Origin: Proteobacteria bacterium UBA2133
GTDB lineage: Bacteria; Pseudomonadota; Gammaproteobacteria; Arenicellales; UBA868
Length of the DNA stretch: 43,710 bases
NCBI GenBank assembly: GCA_002327725.1
Contig: DCXP01000013.1
Span: 1 to 43,710, forward strand
Direction: 5' to 3'
The position numbers and the translations under genes were made by a program. Position 1 is the stretch's first letter, and each line of letters starts with the position of its first letter. A model generated the notes under the pieces. The model had not been told where the DNA came from. It made no database searches and saw only the letters and a program-made list of their open reading frames with translations. This document shows, piece by piece, positions 26,990 to 35,939 of the stretch.

Positions 26990-28746
26990 CGGGCAACCAG
27001 CCCCAGGCCAAAGGTTTTGCCCTCTATCGGCGCCTGCTGGGGTACGTCTGGCCGTACAAGGGGATTTTCCTGATCAGCGTGCTTGGGATGGCCATTGTGG
27101 CGCTGGCAGAAGTCGCATTTGCCGCCCTGCTTAAGCCGATAATGGATGGCGGATTTGTTGCGCGGGATCAGGAAATCATTTCCCTGACCCCGTTTCTGCT
27201 GATGGGCGTTTTTGTCGCAAGAGCGATCGGTGCGATTGCCGACGAATACTGTATTGCCTGGGTTAGCCGCCGCGTCATTTTTGATCTTCGCGAACTGCTC
27301 TTTGCCAGGATACTGCGACTGCCTGCCCGGTATTTCGACCTGAATCCGACGGCAGATCTGATCTCGCGTCTGATCTACGATCTTGAGCAGGTCTCCACCG
27401 CCTCAACCATGGCCGTACGCGTGATGGTCAAGGACATTCTGCTGGGACTTGGACTCGTGGTCTGGATGTTCATCCTCAGTTGGCACCTGACGCTGATTTT
27501 CCTGCTGGTTACGCCCTTGGTGGCTCTGGTCGTCGGTAAGGCTTCCAAGCGATTCAGACGCTCGAGCAAGGGGATTCAGGACTCCATGGCCGGAATTACC
27601 CACATCACCAAGGAAGCGTTGCAGGGGCAGAAGGTGGTTAAGGCCTACGGAGGTTACGCAGAGGAAGAAAGCGCCTTTCTGGAGGTCAATCAGGCCAACC
27701 AAAGGCGATCACTGCGAAGAGCGGTTGTCGCCGCCGTCAGCGTGCCCATGCTGCTCCTGATCTCCGGCGCGGGGGTCTCCGGAATCATCTACCTTGCGCT
27801 CACTGACACGATTGGGCAATTTGTGAGCGCGGGTACCTTTGTGTCCTATATGGGCGCGATTCTGCTACTGATGAGCCCCATCAAGCGCCTTGCACGGATC
27901 AACGAATATATCCAGGCGGGCATCGCAGCAGCAGGCAGTGTTTTCAGCCTGATGGATGAGCCGGAAGAGTACGACAGCGGGATTGACTCCGGCAGGAAGC
28001 TCTCGGGAAAACTCGCGCTTCAGGATGTCACCTTTGAATATCCAAGAGGGCAGCAGCGTGCGCTTGATGGCGTGTCATTTGCCGTGAATCCCGGCCAGAC
28101 CATCGCGCTCGTTGGCGAATCCGGCAGTGGCAAATCGACGGTCGCATCGCTGCTGCTTGGGTTTTATGCCCCCACCACGGGACAGATCCTGCTGGACGGC
28201 AATTCGATCAATACTTACTCAAAGAAGGCGCTGCGAGAACAGATTGCACTGGTTCCGCAGGAAGCAATCCTTTTTGATGGATCAATCGAGAAGAATGTCT
28301 ACTATGGTTCAGGCCATGATCCTGATATCGATACAACAGCCTTGTTGCATGCGACCGGAATCGATCTCTTCTCAGCGACCAACGACGGAGTGGGGGAACT
28401 GGGTTCGCGACTGTCCGGCGGCCAGCGCCAGCGGGTCGCCCTCGCCCGGGCGTTATCTCGTAAAGGGGCCATGCTGGTGCTCGATGAAGCCACCTCGGCG
28501 CTCGACATGTTGTCGGAACAGGCCATGAAAGCGGCCATCTCGCAGTTTCGGGGGAATCGGTCGGTACTGCTAATCGCCCACCGGTTGAGCTTTGTCACCC
28601 ATGCGGACCAGATTCATGTTTTTGCGTCTGGAAAAATTATCGAGTCCGGCACGCACGATAGGCTTCTGGCCCAGCAGGGGGCCTATGCCAAGATGTGGCA
28701 TACCCAGCAGGCGCAGTCAGACGAGGACGCTTGCTACCCCGTATGA
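26986..28746 (+). CDS. msbA: Lipid A export ABC transporter MsbA
   Basis: Fused permease-ATPase homodimer that flips lipid A-core across the inner membrane. 586 residues. Six helices occupy about residues 20-320 (GIFLISVLGMAIVALAEVAF; DLNPTADLISRLIYDLEQV). The nucleotide domain has Walker A GESGSGKSTVASLLLGFY, Q-loop VPQEAILFDGSI, signature LSGGQRQRVALARALSRKG, Walker B LVLDEATSALD and LLIAHRLS. GTG start at 26986 overlaps the exbD stop, and lpxK begins at its own stop. Confidence 0.93.
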   Translation: MTGNQPQAKGFALYRRLLGYVWPYKGIFLISVLGMAIVALAEVAFAALLKPIMDGGFVARDQEIISLTPFLLMGVFVARAIGAIADEYCIAWVSRRVIFDLRELLFARILRLPARYFDLNPTADLISRLIYDLEQVSTASTMAVRVMVKDILLGLGLVVWMFILSWHLTLIFLLVTPLVALVVGKASKRFRRSSKGIQDSMAGITHITKEALQGQKVVKAYGGYAEEESAFLEVNQANQRRSLRRAVVAAVSVPMLLLISGAGVSGIIYLALTDTIGQFVSAGTFVSYMGAILLLMSPIKRLARINEYIQAGIAAAGSVFSLMDEPEEYDSGIDSGRKLSGKLALQDVTFEYPRGQQRALDGVSFAVNPGQTIALVGESGSGKSTVASLLLGFYAPTTGQILLDGNSINTYSKKALREQIALVPQEAILFDGSIEKNVYYGSGHDPDIDTTALLHATGIDLFSATNDGVGELGSRLSGGQRQRVALARALSRKGAMLVLDEATSALDMLSEQAMKAAISQFRGNRSVLLIAHRLSFVTHADQIHVFASGKIIESGTHDRLLAQQGAYAKMWHTQQAQSDEDACYPV

Positions 28747-29714
28747 GCCTGTCGGATCAGTTGCAGAAGCACTGGCAGCGGGTAGACGCTGTCGGTATTT
28801 TGCTGCTGCCTTTGAGCCTGGTCTACTGGCTGGTGATTACCGCCAGGAGGTGGGCATATGCTGTTGGTGTTCTTAAGGTCCACCGATTCCCTGTCCCGGT
28901 CGTGGTGGTGGGGAATCTCACGGTTGGCGGGACCGGCAAAACGCCTTTTGTGATGGCTCTCACCGAGCGGCTCGTGGGGCGAGGCTGGCAGCCCGGCGTG
29001 GTCAGTCGGGGGTACCGAGGCGCGTTCTCTCAGGCGACGCTGGTGCCGCCTGATGGAGATCCGAGGCAGTTTGGTGATGAGCCTGTGCTGATCTCCCGGA
29101 AAACCGGTCTTCCGGTGGTAGTGGCACGAAAGCGGGCCGAGGGGGTCAGGCAGCTCATCCGGGAATCTGTCGACATTGTTGTCTCGGATGATGGCCTTCA
29201 GCACCGGGCAATGGGGCGTTGCGCGGAGATCGCGCTGATTGATGAGATGGAGGGATTTGGCAACGGTTTTCTCTTGCCGGCGGGGCCCCTTCGGGAGCCG
29301 TCGAGTCGACTCGCAACAGTAGACATACGGGTGCGTCGAGGTGGCAGGGCGCGCCCCCGAGAGTATTCCATCGAACCACGTTTGCGGTCTGCGCGTAACC
29401 TGGTAACCGGAGACGAGGTGCCGCTCGCTCATTTTCAGGGCCAGCCGCTGGTAGGGGTTGCCGGTATCCACCGACCCGGGCGGTTTTTCGAGATGCTGAA
29501 ACAGCAGGGCTTAACGGTTTCCGAGCAAAAGTTTCCCGATCATCATCGGTTCTCACCTGACGACATCGCCACGGACACAACCGTCCTGATGACCGAAAAG
29601 GATGCCGTCAAGTGTGGTACGTTTGCCAAAGAGAACTGGTGGGTGGTACCGCTTCTGATGGAAATCCCGGAGGCGCTCATGGAGGATCTGGAGCGGCTGA
29701 TTGGCAAACGCTGA
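28743..29714 (+). CDS. lpxK: Tetraacyldisaccharide 4'-kinase
   Basis: Adds the 4'-phosphate to the lipid A precursor, making lipid IVA at the inner-membrane face. 323 residues, with an N-terminal amphipathic/membrane segment, P-loop GNLTVGGTGKTPFVMAL, VSRGYRG, and DDGLQHRAMGR (catalytic Asp region). ATG at 28743 forms an ATGA overlap with the msbA stop; longer upstream frame inside msbA is not used. Confidence 0.95.
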   Translation: MSLSDQLQKHWQRVDAVGILLLPLSLVYWLVITARRWAYAVGVLKVHRFPVPVVVVGNLTVGGTGKTPFVMALTERLVGRGWQPGVVSRGYRGAFSQATLVPPDGDPRQFGDEPVLISRKTGLPVVVARKRAEGVRQLIRESVDIVVSDDGLQHRAMGRCAEIALIDEMEGFGNGFLLPAGPLREPSSRLATVDIRVRRGGRARPREYSIEPRLRSARNLVTGDEVPLAHFQGQPLVGVAGIHRPGRFFEMLKQQGLTVSEQKFPDHHRFSPDDIATDTTVLMTEKDAVKCGTFAKENWWVVPLLMEIPEALMEDLERLIGKR

Positions 29715-29715
29715 G

Positions 29716-30480
29716 ATGGCGGAAAATTACACAGTCATTATCCCGGCCCGGTTCGCCTCTGAAAGGCTGCCCGGTAAACCGCTGCGGGATATCGCCGGCA
29801 GACCGCTGATCCAGCGGACATTTGAATCTGCGGCTCAAAGTCGCGCCTCGAAAATTGTGGTCGCTACCGATGATGAGGGAATCGCCCAGACGGTTCGCCG
29901 GTTCGGCGGCGAGGCCTGTATGACCGCTGTGACGCACCAGTGTGGAACGGACCGGGTCGCCGAGGCGGCACAGATACTTCAGTTGGCCGACTCGGAGATC
30001 GTGGTAAACGTTCAGGGAGATGAGCCTGACATGCCGGGAGAGCTCGTTGACCAGGTAGCGGGTTTACTCAGCCAGGACTCCGCGGCGAAGGCCGCAACCG
30101 CCTGCTGTGCGCTGGATAACCCGCAGCAGTACTCGGACCCTTCAGTTGTGAAGGTCGTCACCGACGCTCACGGACATGCCATTTACTTCTCGCGCGCTGC
30201 GGTGCCGCACACCCGCGAGAGTTCAGAGGGTCCCCCGGACCGGGTACCGTGGCGCAGCGTACGCCGTCACATCGGTATTTATGCCTACCGCTGCGACTAT
30301 CTCCAGGTACTCGCGCAAACGCCGCCGTGCGATCTTGAGACCACGGAAGGCCTTGAACAGTTGCGGGTGCTGTGGATGGGGGACAAGATTGCGGTTTCTG
30401 AGGCCGGCCGGGCTCCAGGACCTGGAATAGACACTGTCGCGGACCTTGAGCGGGCAATTCGCGACTTTTCAAGCGACTAA
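29716..30480 (+). CDS. kdsB: 3-deoxy-manno-octulosonate cytidylyltransferase (CMP-KDO synthetase)
   Basis: Activates KDO with CTP for LPS inner-core assembly. About 254 residues. Nucleotide loop IIPARFASERLPGKPL, CGTDRVAEAA, VNVQGDEPDMP, HIGIYAYRCDYL and LEQLRVLWMGDKI are all standard KdsB elements. ATG at 29716 directly follows the lpxK stop; a TTG at 29701 is less likely. Confidence 0.95.
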   Translation: MAENYTVIIPARFASERLPGKPLRDIAGRPLIQRTFESAAQSRASKIVVATDDEGIAQTVRRFGGEACMTAVTHQCGTDRVAEAAQILQLADSEIVVNVQGDEPDMPGELVDQVAGLLSQDSAAKAATACCALDNPQQYSDPSVVKVVTDAHGHAIYFSRAAVPHTRESSEGPPDRVPWRSVRRHIGIYAYRCDYLQVLAQTPPCDLETTEGLEQLRVLWMGDKIAVSEAGRAPGPGIDTVADLERAIRDFSSD

Positions 30481-30486
30481 TACAGT

Positions 30487-30975
30487 ATGGCCCGACAAGA
30501 CAGGATTTCAGTGCTGTTTGTCTGTATGGGCAATATCTGCCGCTCTCCGACGGCGGAAGCGGTCTTTCGTGAACAGGTGAAGGCAGCGAATCTTGTCGAT
30601 CATTTAAACATCGATTCCGCGGGCACCCATGCGTATCACGTTGGGGAGCCGCCAGACAGCCGCGCACAGGAGGCTGCTGTTGAGCGTGGCCTCGATCTTT
30701 CGAAAATCGTGAGCCGTCAGATCACGGTGACGGATTTTCTCGAGTTTGACTACATCCTTGCCATGGACCGCGACAATCTCGATGTCCTTCGTCGGCGTCA
30801 ACCGGACGAATCCAAGGCGCGTGTCGAGTTGTTTCTTGACTATACAGCGGAATTTGCAGGTCACTCTGTACCTGATCCATATTTCGGGGCGGCAAACGGC
30901 TTTGCGCTCGTTCTGGACCTCGTCGAGACGGCCGGCCGGGAACTGCTTGAGAGTATCCGCGAGCAGCGTCGCTGA
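30487..30975 (+). CDS. Low-molecular-weight protein-tyrosine phosphatase
   Basis: Cysteine phosphatase, 162 residues. The P-loop VCMGNICRSPTAE has Cys13 and Arg19 (CX5R followed by Ser), and the general-acid loop is VPDPYFG. In Pseudomonas-type genomes the same position, just after kdsB, holds ptpA. Relatives such as Wzb control polysaccharide export, but nothing here shows the substrate. Six nt separate it from kdsB. Confidence 0.93.
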   Translation: MARQDRISVLFVCMGNICRSPTAEAVFREQVKAANLVDHLNIDSAGTHAYHVGEPPDSRAQEAAVERGLDLSKIVSRQITVTDFLEFDYILAMDRDNLDVLRRRQPDESKARVELFLDYTAEFAGHSVPDPYFGAANGFALVLDLVETAGRELLESIREQRR

Positions 30976-31004
30976 CCTGAGCAACATCCGGAAACAGACA
31001 GCAC

Positions 31005-32009
31005 ATGCCTGGCCAATTGATGGTGAGTATCGAGGGGACCGCTCTCGATGCCGCAACCCGAAAGCGCCTCTCACATCCGCAGATCGGCGGCGTCATTCTC
31101 TTCGCCCGCAATTTTGTCAGCCCGGACCAACTTTCCGACCTTACTGCCGAGATCCGTGCCCTAAGGAGCCCCTCGTTGCTTGTCGCCGTTGACCAGGAGG
31201 GTGGACCGGTTCAGCGTTTTAAAGACGGTTTCACCCGGTTGCCCGCGATGGGCATGATCGGGGAGCGCTACGACATTGATCCTACTGCTGCATTGGCGCT
31301 GGCGCGAGCGACCGGGATCGTTCTCGCGAATGAACTGCGGGAGTGTGGTATTGATTTCAGCTTTGCGCCTGTGGTGGACCTCGGTTTCGACAACCGGGCA
31401 ATCGGCGCGCGGGCCTTTCACCGGGAGCCGAAGGTGGTTCAGGAACTCGCTCTTCAGTTGGCCGGCGGGATGGCGTTATCCGGTATGCGGGCGGTTGCCA
31501 AACACTTTCCGGGGCACGGGGGCGCGACGGAAGACCCGCATGACGAGCTTCCCTGGGACGAACGATCGCTGGATAGCCTTCGAGAGCACGACCTTGGTGT
31601 GTATGAGCATCTTGAGACCGGAGCATTTACCGGAGTGATGACCTGCCATGTCCTTTTCCCCAAGATTGATACGGTTCCGGCTACGTTGTCACGCAAGCTC
31701 ATCATCGATGAGCTCAGAGGCCGTATCGGCTTTACCGGTCCTGTTTTTTCAGACGACCTGATGATGGGGGCGCTTGGCGCTTACGGAGAGGCATCGTCCC
31801 TGGTGCGATCAGCCAGGGAGGCCGGCTGCGATATGGTGCTCTTATGCAATAACGACGCGGTTACCGACTCGGTGCTTGAGCGTGATGATTTTCCATCCTT
31901 GAACGAAGACGCAGCCTTAAGGTTGGAAAGGATGCGGCCAGCACAGGCCGCGTTGCCTGATACGCTGACCGTCGAACAGGCGAGAGAAGAAATCAGGAAA
32001 TACCCCTGA
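31005..32009 (+). CDS. nagZ: Beta-N-acetylhexosaminidase NagZ
   Basis: Cytoplasmic glycoside hydrolase family 3 enzyme that removes GlcNAc from anhydro-muropeptides in cell-wall recycling; its products can induce AmpC. 334 residues with VAVDQEGGPVQRFKDGF, SFAPVVDLGFDN, the catalytic loop KHFPGHGGATEDPHDELP, and FSDDLMMGAL with the nucleophile Asp. Full length. It follows the phosphatase by 29 nt and converges on efp. Confidence 0.95.
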   Translation: MPGQLMVSIEGTALDAATRKRLSHPQIGGVILFARNFVSPDQLSDLTAEIRALRSPSLLVAVDQEGGPVQRFKDGFTRLPAMGMIGERYDIDPTAALALARATGIVLANELRECGIDFSFAPVVDLGFDNRAIGARAFHREPKVVQELALQLAGGMALSGMRAVAKHFPGHGGATEDPHDELPWDERSLDSLREHDLGVYEHLETGAFTGVMTCHVLFPKIDTVPATLSRKLIIDELRGRIGFTGPVFSDDLMMGALGAYGEASSLVRSAREAGCDMVLLCNNDAVTDSVLERDDFPSLNEDAALRLERMRPAQAALPDTLTVEQAREEIRKYP

Positions 32010-32036
32010 GGTTTACAGCCTCGCGCCGGTCGGCGG

Positions 32037-32603
32037 CTAAACCTCGGCCCGCTCCATGTATTCTCCGGTATCCGTATTAACCCGGATTTTGTCTCCGGTA
32101 TTCACGAAAGGCGGAACGATCACGCGAAGGCCCGTCTCGACGATCGCGGGCTTGCCGGATCCCGCGGCGGTCTGACCCTTAACGACGGTTTCTGTCTCGG
32201 TGACTTCGAGGACCACGCTCGCCGGGAGCTCAAGGCCGATCGGCTGCTCGTTATAGAAGTTGATCTGGACCTCCTCGTTCGGCAGCAGAAAATCCGACTG
32301 CCCGTCAAGGTCCTCCGTAGCGATCGGCAGCTGTTCAAAAGACTCCAGGTCCATGAATACGAAATCACTGCCCTCGGGATAGAGATACTGCATCTGCCGC
32401 GGCTCGACATGGGCCTTTTCGAGCTTATCCTCCGAGCGAAAGCGCTCGTTTAACTTGGTATTATCCGAGATAGCCTTCATCTCAAGCTGGGCAAAGGCGC
32501 CGCCTTTTCCCGGCTTTACGTGGGCCTTTTTAAGGACCCGCCAGAGTTTGCCCTGATACTCGACAAGATTGCCAACGCGTACGTCTGAGGCGGATATCTT
32601 CAT
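32037..32603 (-). CDS. efp: Elongation factor P
   Basis: Relieves ribosome stalling at polyproline. 188 residues, three beta-barrel domains. The tip loop HVKPGKGGAF carries Lys33, equivalent to the modified Lys34 of E. coli, so an EpmA/EpmB-type lysylation is expected rather than arginine rhamnosylation; the modification genes are not in this window. C-terminal VIVPPFVNTGDKIRVNTDTG is the domain III signature. It is divergent from the uracil-DNA glycosylase. An imperfect hairpin (outer stem GGTTTA/TAAACC, 32010-32043) spans its stop codon and lacks a U tract. Confidence 0.96.
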   Translation of the reverse strand: MKISASDVRVGNLVEYQGKLWRVLKKAHVKPGKGGAFAQLEMKAISDNTKLNERFRSEDKLEKAHVEPRQMQYLYPEGSDFVFMDLESFEQLPIATEDLDGQSDFLLPNEEVQINFYNEQPIGLELPASVVLEVTETETVVKGQTAAGSGKPAIVETGLRVIVPPFVNTGDKIRVNTDTGEYMERAEV

Positions 32604-32682
32604 GAAACTGGTAAAAGGTCATATTTCGGGGCTCGGAATTTTAATGGTTTGCACACAGGGCAACAACTGAACCAGCGGTTTC

Positions 32683-33354
32683 ATGCCAGGCAAGAAAAAC
32701 ATCGACAAGCCTCGGCGCGCCTTGGCCAAGCGCTATTACAACGCCGGCTGCCAGCGGTGCCCGCGTCTCGCCGGGTTTCTGAGCTCGGTTCGGGTCCGCC
32801 ATCCCGAGTATGCCTGCCGGCCAGTACCGTCGTTTGGTGCGTTGGGGTCCCGGCTTCTTATCGTGGGGCTTGCGCCGGGTCTGCATGGCGCTAATGCAAC
32901 GGGGCGCCCGTTCACCGGGGATCATGCGGGCATCCTGCTGTACAAGACGCTCTACAAATTCCGATTTGCCTCGGCCCCGGAATCGAGCCCTGGAGATGAT
33001 CTTGCTCTTAAGGATTGTGCAGTAACCAATGCAGTGAAGTGCCTGCCTCCAGAGAACAAACCCTCAGCGGCGGAAGTCAACACGTGCCGAGACTTTCTTG
33101 TCCACGAGTTGGAGACTGTGCCGGCGAATGGCGTGGTTCTTGTGCTTGGGAAGATCGCCCATGACAGTGTGGTCAGGACTTTTGGCCTGACACCGGGCGC
33201 GCTTCCGTTTCGGCATGCCGGAGAACATGCCATACCCGGCGGCCGGACACTGCTGTCGAGTTACCATTGCAGCCGCTACAACACCCAAACAGGCCGCTTG
33301 ACGCCGGAGATGTTTGATCAGGTGTTTGAGCGTGCGAGAGCAATTCTGCGCTGA
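32683..33354 (+). CDS. Uracil-DNA glycosylase, family 4/5 iron-sulfur type (UdgB-like)
   Basis: Base-excision repair enzyme removing deaminated bases, 223 residues. The core motif GLAPGLHGANATGRPFTGDHAG is the family 5 (UdgB) form: Ala rather than Glu or Asp follows GL, and TGRPFTGD follows. The motif near the C-terminus is SSYHCSRYNTQTG (the HPS-like leucine-loop position reads HCS). Candidate 4Fe-4S ligands are Cys23 and Cys26 (CQRC), Cys45, and the KCLPPENKP Cys. It ends three bases before uvrC, so two DNA-repair genes probably share a transcript. In E. coli the equivalent slot before uvrC is uvrY, a response regulator. Confidence 0.88.
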   Translation: MPGKKNIDKPRRALAKRYYNAGCQRCPRLAGFLSSVRVRHPEYACRPVPSFGALGSRLLIVGLAPGLHGANATGRPFTGDHAGILLYKTLYKFRFASAPESSPGDDLALKDCAVTNAVKCLPPENKPSAAEVNTCRDFLVHELETVPANGVVLVLGKIAHDSVVRTFGLTPGALPFRHAGEHAIPGGRTLLSSYHCSRYNTQTGRLTPEMFDQVFERARAILR

Positions 33355-33357
33355 GCG

Positions 33358-35169
33358 ATGCCGCTAGATAAGAACAAGATCGTTAAAGGGTTGAGCCGGG
33401 GCCCGGGGGTCTATGTCATGCGCAACGAGCACGGGAGTGTGCTCTATGTCGGCAAGGCAAGGAACCTGAAGGCGCGCTTGTCCAGTTACTTCAATGCGCC
33501 GGAGGAGAACAGCCGGCTCAGGCTTATGATGAGTCAGGTTGAAGGGATTGAGATTCAGCGCACACGTACAGAAACAGAGGCACTGCTGCTCGAATGCAAT
33601 CTCATCAAGGATTTACGGCCCAAATTCAACATCCTGCTGCGCGACGACAAAAGCTACCCCTATCTCAAATTGTCGACAACCGAGCGCTTCCCGAGGCTCT
33701 CGTTCTATCGTGGCAGCACAAAGGTTGAGGATCGCCTCTTCGGCCCCTACGCAAACGCGGGATCGGTGCGGATCATGCTGGCGCAGCTTCAGAAGATCAT
33801 CCCAATCCGTCAGTGTGACAACAATACCTTCCGAAACCGCAGTCGCCCGTGCCTGCAGTACCAGATTGGCAGGTGTTCCGCGCCTTGTGTAGGACTCATT
33901 TCTGAGGACGAGTACCGCGAAGATGTCAGGGAGCTCGTGCTGCTGCTGGAAGGTAAAGAAAGCGAGATCAACGGAACCTTTGCCCGGAAGATGGATGAAG
34001 CGGCCGCGAATCTCGACTATGAGTCAGCCGCGCGATACCGCGACCGAATACTCGCGCTTCGAAAACTTCAGGAGCGCCAGTACGTTTCCAGTGGCCAGCA
34101 TAACGCCGATGTCGTGCTGCTTACCGAGCAGGATGGTGCGGTGGTGTTCTCGGTGATGAAGATCCGAGGCGGACATAATCTCGGCAGCCGACACTTTTCG
34201 CACAAGAACCCGCTGGATCGTCAGGCGGGCGAGGTGCTTCAGAAACTGCTGGTCCAGCACTACCAGAACCACCCCGTCCCTGCCGAAGTGATCGTTATGC
34301 CAGCGGCGCCAGAGCCGGGGTTGCTTGAGGCCGCGCTCAGCGATATTGCGGGGAAAAGGGTCCGGGTGAAGTTTCGCGTCCGTGGTGTCAGGGCACAGTG
34401 GCTTGAGATGGCGAACCTCAATGCAACCGATCACCTGAAACGTAAGCTTGCCTCGGACGCAAACCATCTGCAACGGCTGGAGGCGCTGAAAAAGCTGCTG
34501 GGCCGTACTGAGCGACTGGAGCGTATCGAGTGTTTCGATACCAGTCATAGCGCAGGAGAACATCCCGTCGCTTCCTGTGTGGTATTTGATGCATCGGGGC
34601 CGGTGTCGGGGGAGTATCGGCGTTTCAATATCAAGGACGTAACGCCGGGAGATGATTTCGCCGCGATGGAACAGGTTGTCGGCCGGCGGATTGCGCGGGT
34701 CAACGAAGGGGAGGGGATACGGCCGGACCTTATGGTGATTGATGGTGGTCCAGGACAGGTCAAGCGTGCCCAGAATGCGCTCGAAGAAAACCTGGCGACT
34801 GACGTTGCAGTAATCGGTGTTGCGAAGGGCTATGGCAGAAGGTCCGGTCGTGAGAGCCTTTATCTTCCCGGCCGTAAAACTCCGTTGCTGCTCGACCCGA
34901 GCTCGCCCGCACACCTGCTGCTGAGGCAGATTCGCGATGAAGCGCATCGGTTTGCGATTACCGGCCACCGGAAAAAGAGAAATGCGTCGCGCACGAGGTC
35001 GAAGGTGGAAGACATCCCCGGGATTGGAGCCAAGAAACGTCAGGCCCTGCTGCGCCACTTTGGGGGGATCAAGCCGCTGCAGCAGGCGACCATTGAAGAC
35101 CTTGTCAAAGTAGACGGAATCAGTGTTAATCTCGCGCAGCGTCTTCGGGACCATTTTCGCGCGGGCTAA
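33358..35169 (+). CDS. uvrC: Excinuclease ABC subunit C
   Basis: Makes the 3' and 5' incisions in nucleotide excision repair. 603 residues: GIY-YIG domain at the start (PGVYVMRNEHGSVLYVGKAR), Cys-containing region (CLQYQIGRCSAPC), UVR motif (MDEAAANLDYESAARYRDRI) for UvrB contact, RNase H-like domain (IECFDTSHSAGEHPVAS; VIDGGPGQVKRA), and a C-terminal double helix-hairpin-helix (IPGIGAKKRQALLRHFGG). Full length; E. coli UvrC has 610 residues. Followed directly by pgsA. Confidence 0.97.
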   Translation: MPLDKNKIVKGLSRGPGVYVMRNEHGSVLYVGKARNLKARLSSYFNAPEENSRLRLMMSQVEGIEIQRTRTETEALLLECNLIKDLRPKFNILLRDDKSYPYLKLSTTERFPRLSFYRGSTKVEDRLFGPYANAGSVRIMLAQLQKIIPIRQCDNNTFRNRSRPCLQYQIGRCSAPCVGLISEDEYREDVRELVLLLEGKESEINGTFARKMDEAAANLDYESAARYRDRILALRKLQERQYVSSGQHNADVVLLTEQDGAVVFSVMKIRGGHNLGSRHFSHKNPLDRQAGEVLQKLLVQHYQNHPVPAEVIVMPAAPEPGLLEAALSDIAGKRVRVKFRVRGVRAQWLEMANLNATDHLKRKLASDANHLQRLEALKKLLGRTERLERIECFDTSHSAGEHPVASCVVFDASGPVSGEYRRFNIKDVTPGDDFAAMEQVVGRRIARVNEGEGIRPDLMVIDGGPGQVKRAQNALEENLATDVAVIGVAKGYGRRSGRESLYLPGRKTPLLLDPSSPAHLLLRQIRDEAHRFAITGHRKKRNASRTRSKVEDIPGIGAKKRQALLRHFGGIKPLQQATIEDLVKVDGISVNLAQRLRDHFRAG

Positions 35170-35172
35170 TTG

Positions 35173-35745
35173 ATGCGCTGGACTATCGCCAACATCCTAA
35201 CGCTGTTTCGGGTTGCTCTGATCCCGGTTATCGTGACCCTGTATCTTGCCGGTGCTTCGGGCTATCTCACCGCCGGCGTCTTCCTGTTAGCGGGTTTGAC
35301 CGACTGGGCGGACGGCTATCTCGCCCGGCAACGCAACGAAGAATCACCCTTTGGTGCTTTTCTCGACCCGGTAGCCGACAAGTTGATGGTGTCGGCTGTG
35401 CTGGTGTTGATGGCGGCAGACCCTCAGATGCGGCAGCAGATATTCAGCCCGGCACTTTTCACGATCATTGTTGCCATCATTATCGGGCGTGAGATCACCA
35501 TTTCTGCATTGCGCGAATGGATGGCCGAGCTTGGAAGTCGGGGAGTGGTTGCCGTCGGCTGGATTGGCAAGGTGAAGACCACCCTGCAGTTTGTTGCGAT
35601 CACCGTCCTGCTCTTTGCCCAGGCCGGACTTCAAAAGGGAGCAGTGGTGTTCGGTGAGCTGCTGCTGTACACAGCCGGAGTGCTAACGCTGTGGTCAATG
35701 TTTATCTATCTGCGCCGGGCGTGGCCCTCATTGCTTGAGCAATAG
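35173..35745 (+). CDS. pgsA: CDP-diacylglycerol--glycerol-3-phosphate 3-phosphatidyltransferase
   Basis: Inner-membrane enzyme making phosphatidylglycerol phosphate. 190 residues, with several hydrophobic helices and the complete CDP-alcohol phosphotransferase signature in DWADGYLAR...GAFLDPVADKL (the DGxxAR and GxxxDxxxD halves). ATG at 35173 lies three bases after the uvrC stop; a TTG at 35170 is in frame. The uvrC-pgsA-tRNA-Gly order matches E. coli (uvrC-pgsA-glyW-cysT-leuZ). Confidence 0.95.
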   Translation: MRWTIANILTLFRVALIPVIVTLYLAGASGYLTAGVFLLAGLTDWADGYLARQRNEESPFGAFLDPVADKLMVSAVLVLMAADPQMRQQIFSPALFTIIVAIIIGREITISALREWMAELGSRGVVAVGWIGKVKTTLQFVAITVLLFAQAGLQKGAVVFGELLLYTAGVLTLWSMFIYLRRAWPSLLEQ

Positions 35746-35755
35746 CCGCATCAAC

Positions 35756-35783
35756 TTGACAAGGTGTTCCGGCCCGATAGAAT
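35756..35783 (+). promoter_or_regulatory. tRNA-Gly promoter
   Basis: Perfect -35 TTGACA at 35756-35761, 16-nt spacer, and -10 TAGAAT at 35778-35783 (one mismatch). Predicted initiation is near 35790, just ahead of the mature 5' end at 35797. A strong stable-RNA promoter, supporting that this tRNA copy is the active one. Confidence 0.85.
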
Positions 35784-35796
35784 TCTCTGTCCTCGT

Positions 35797-35872
<76 letters not shown>

Positions 35873-35939
35873 GACAATCAAAAAAATAATCTCTTAGAAA
35901 TATCTCACCTGTCGGTTCTTTGACTAGCGGCAATATTCT

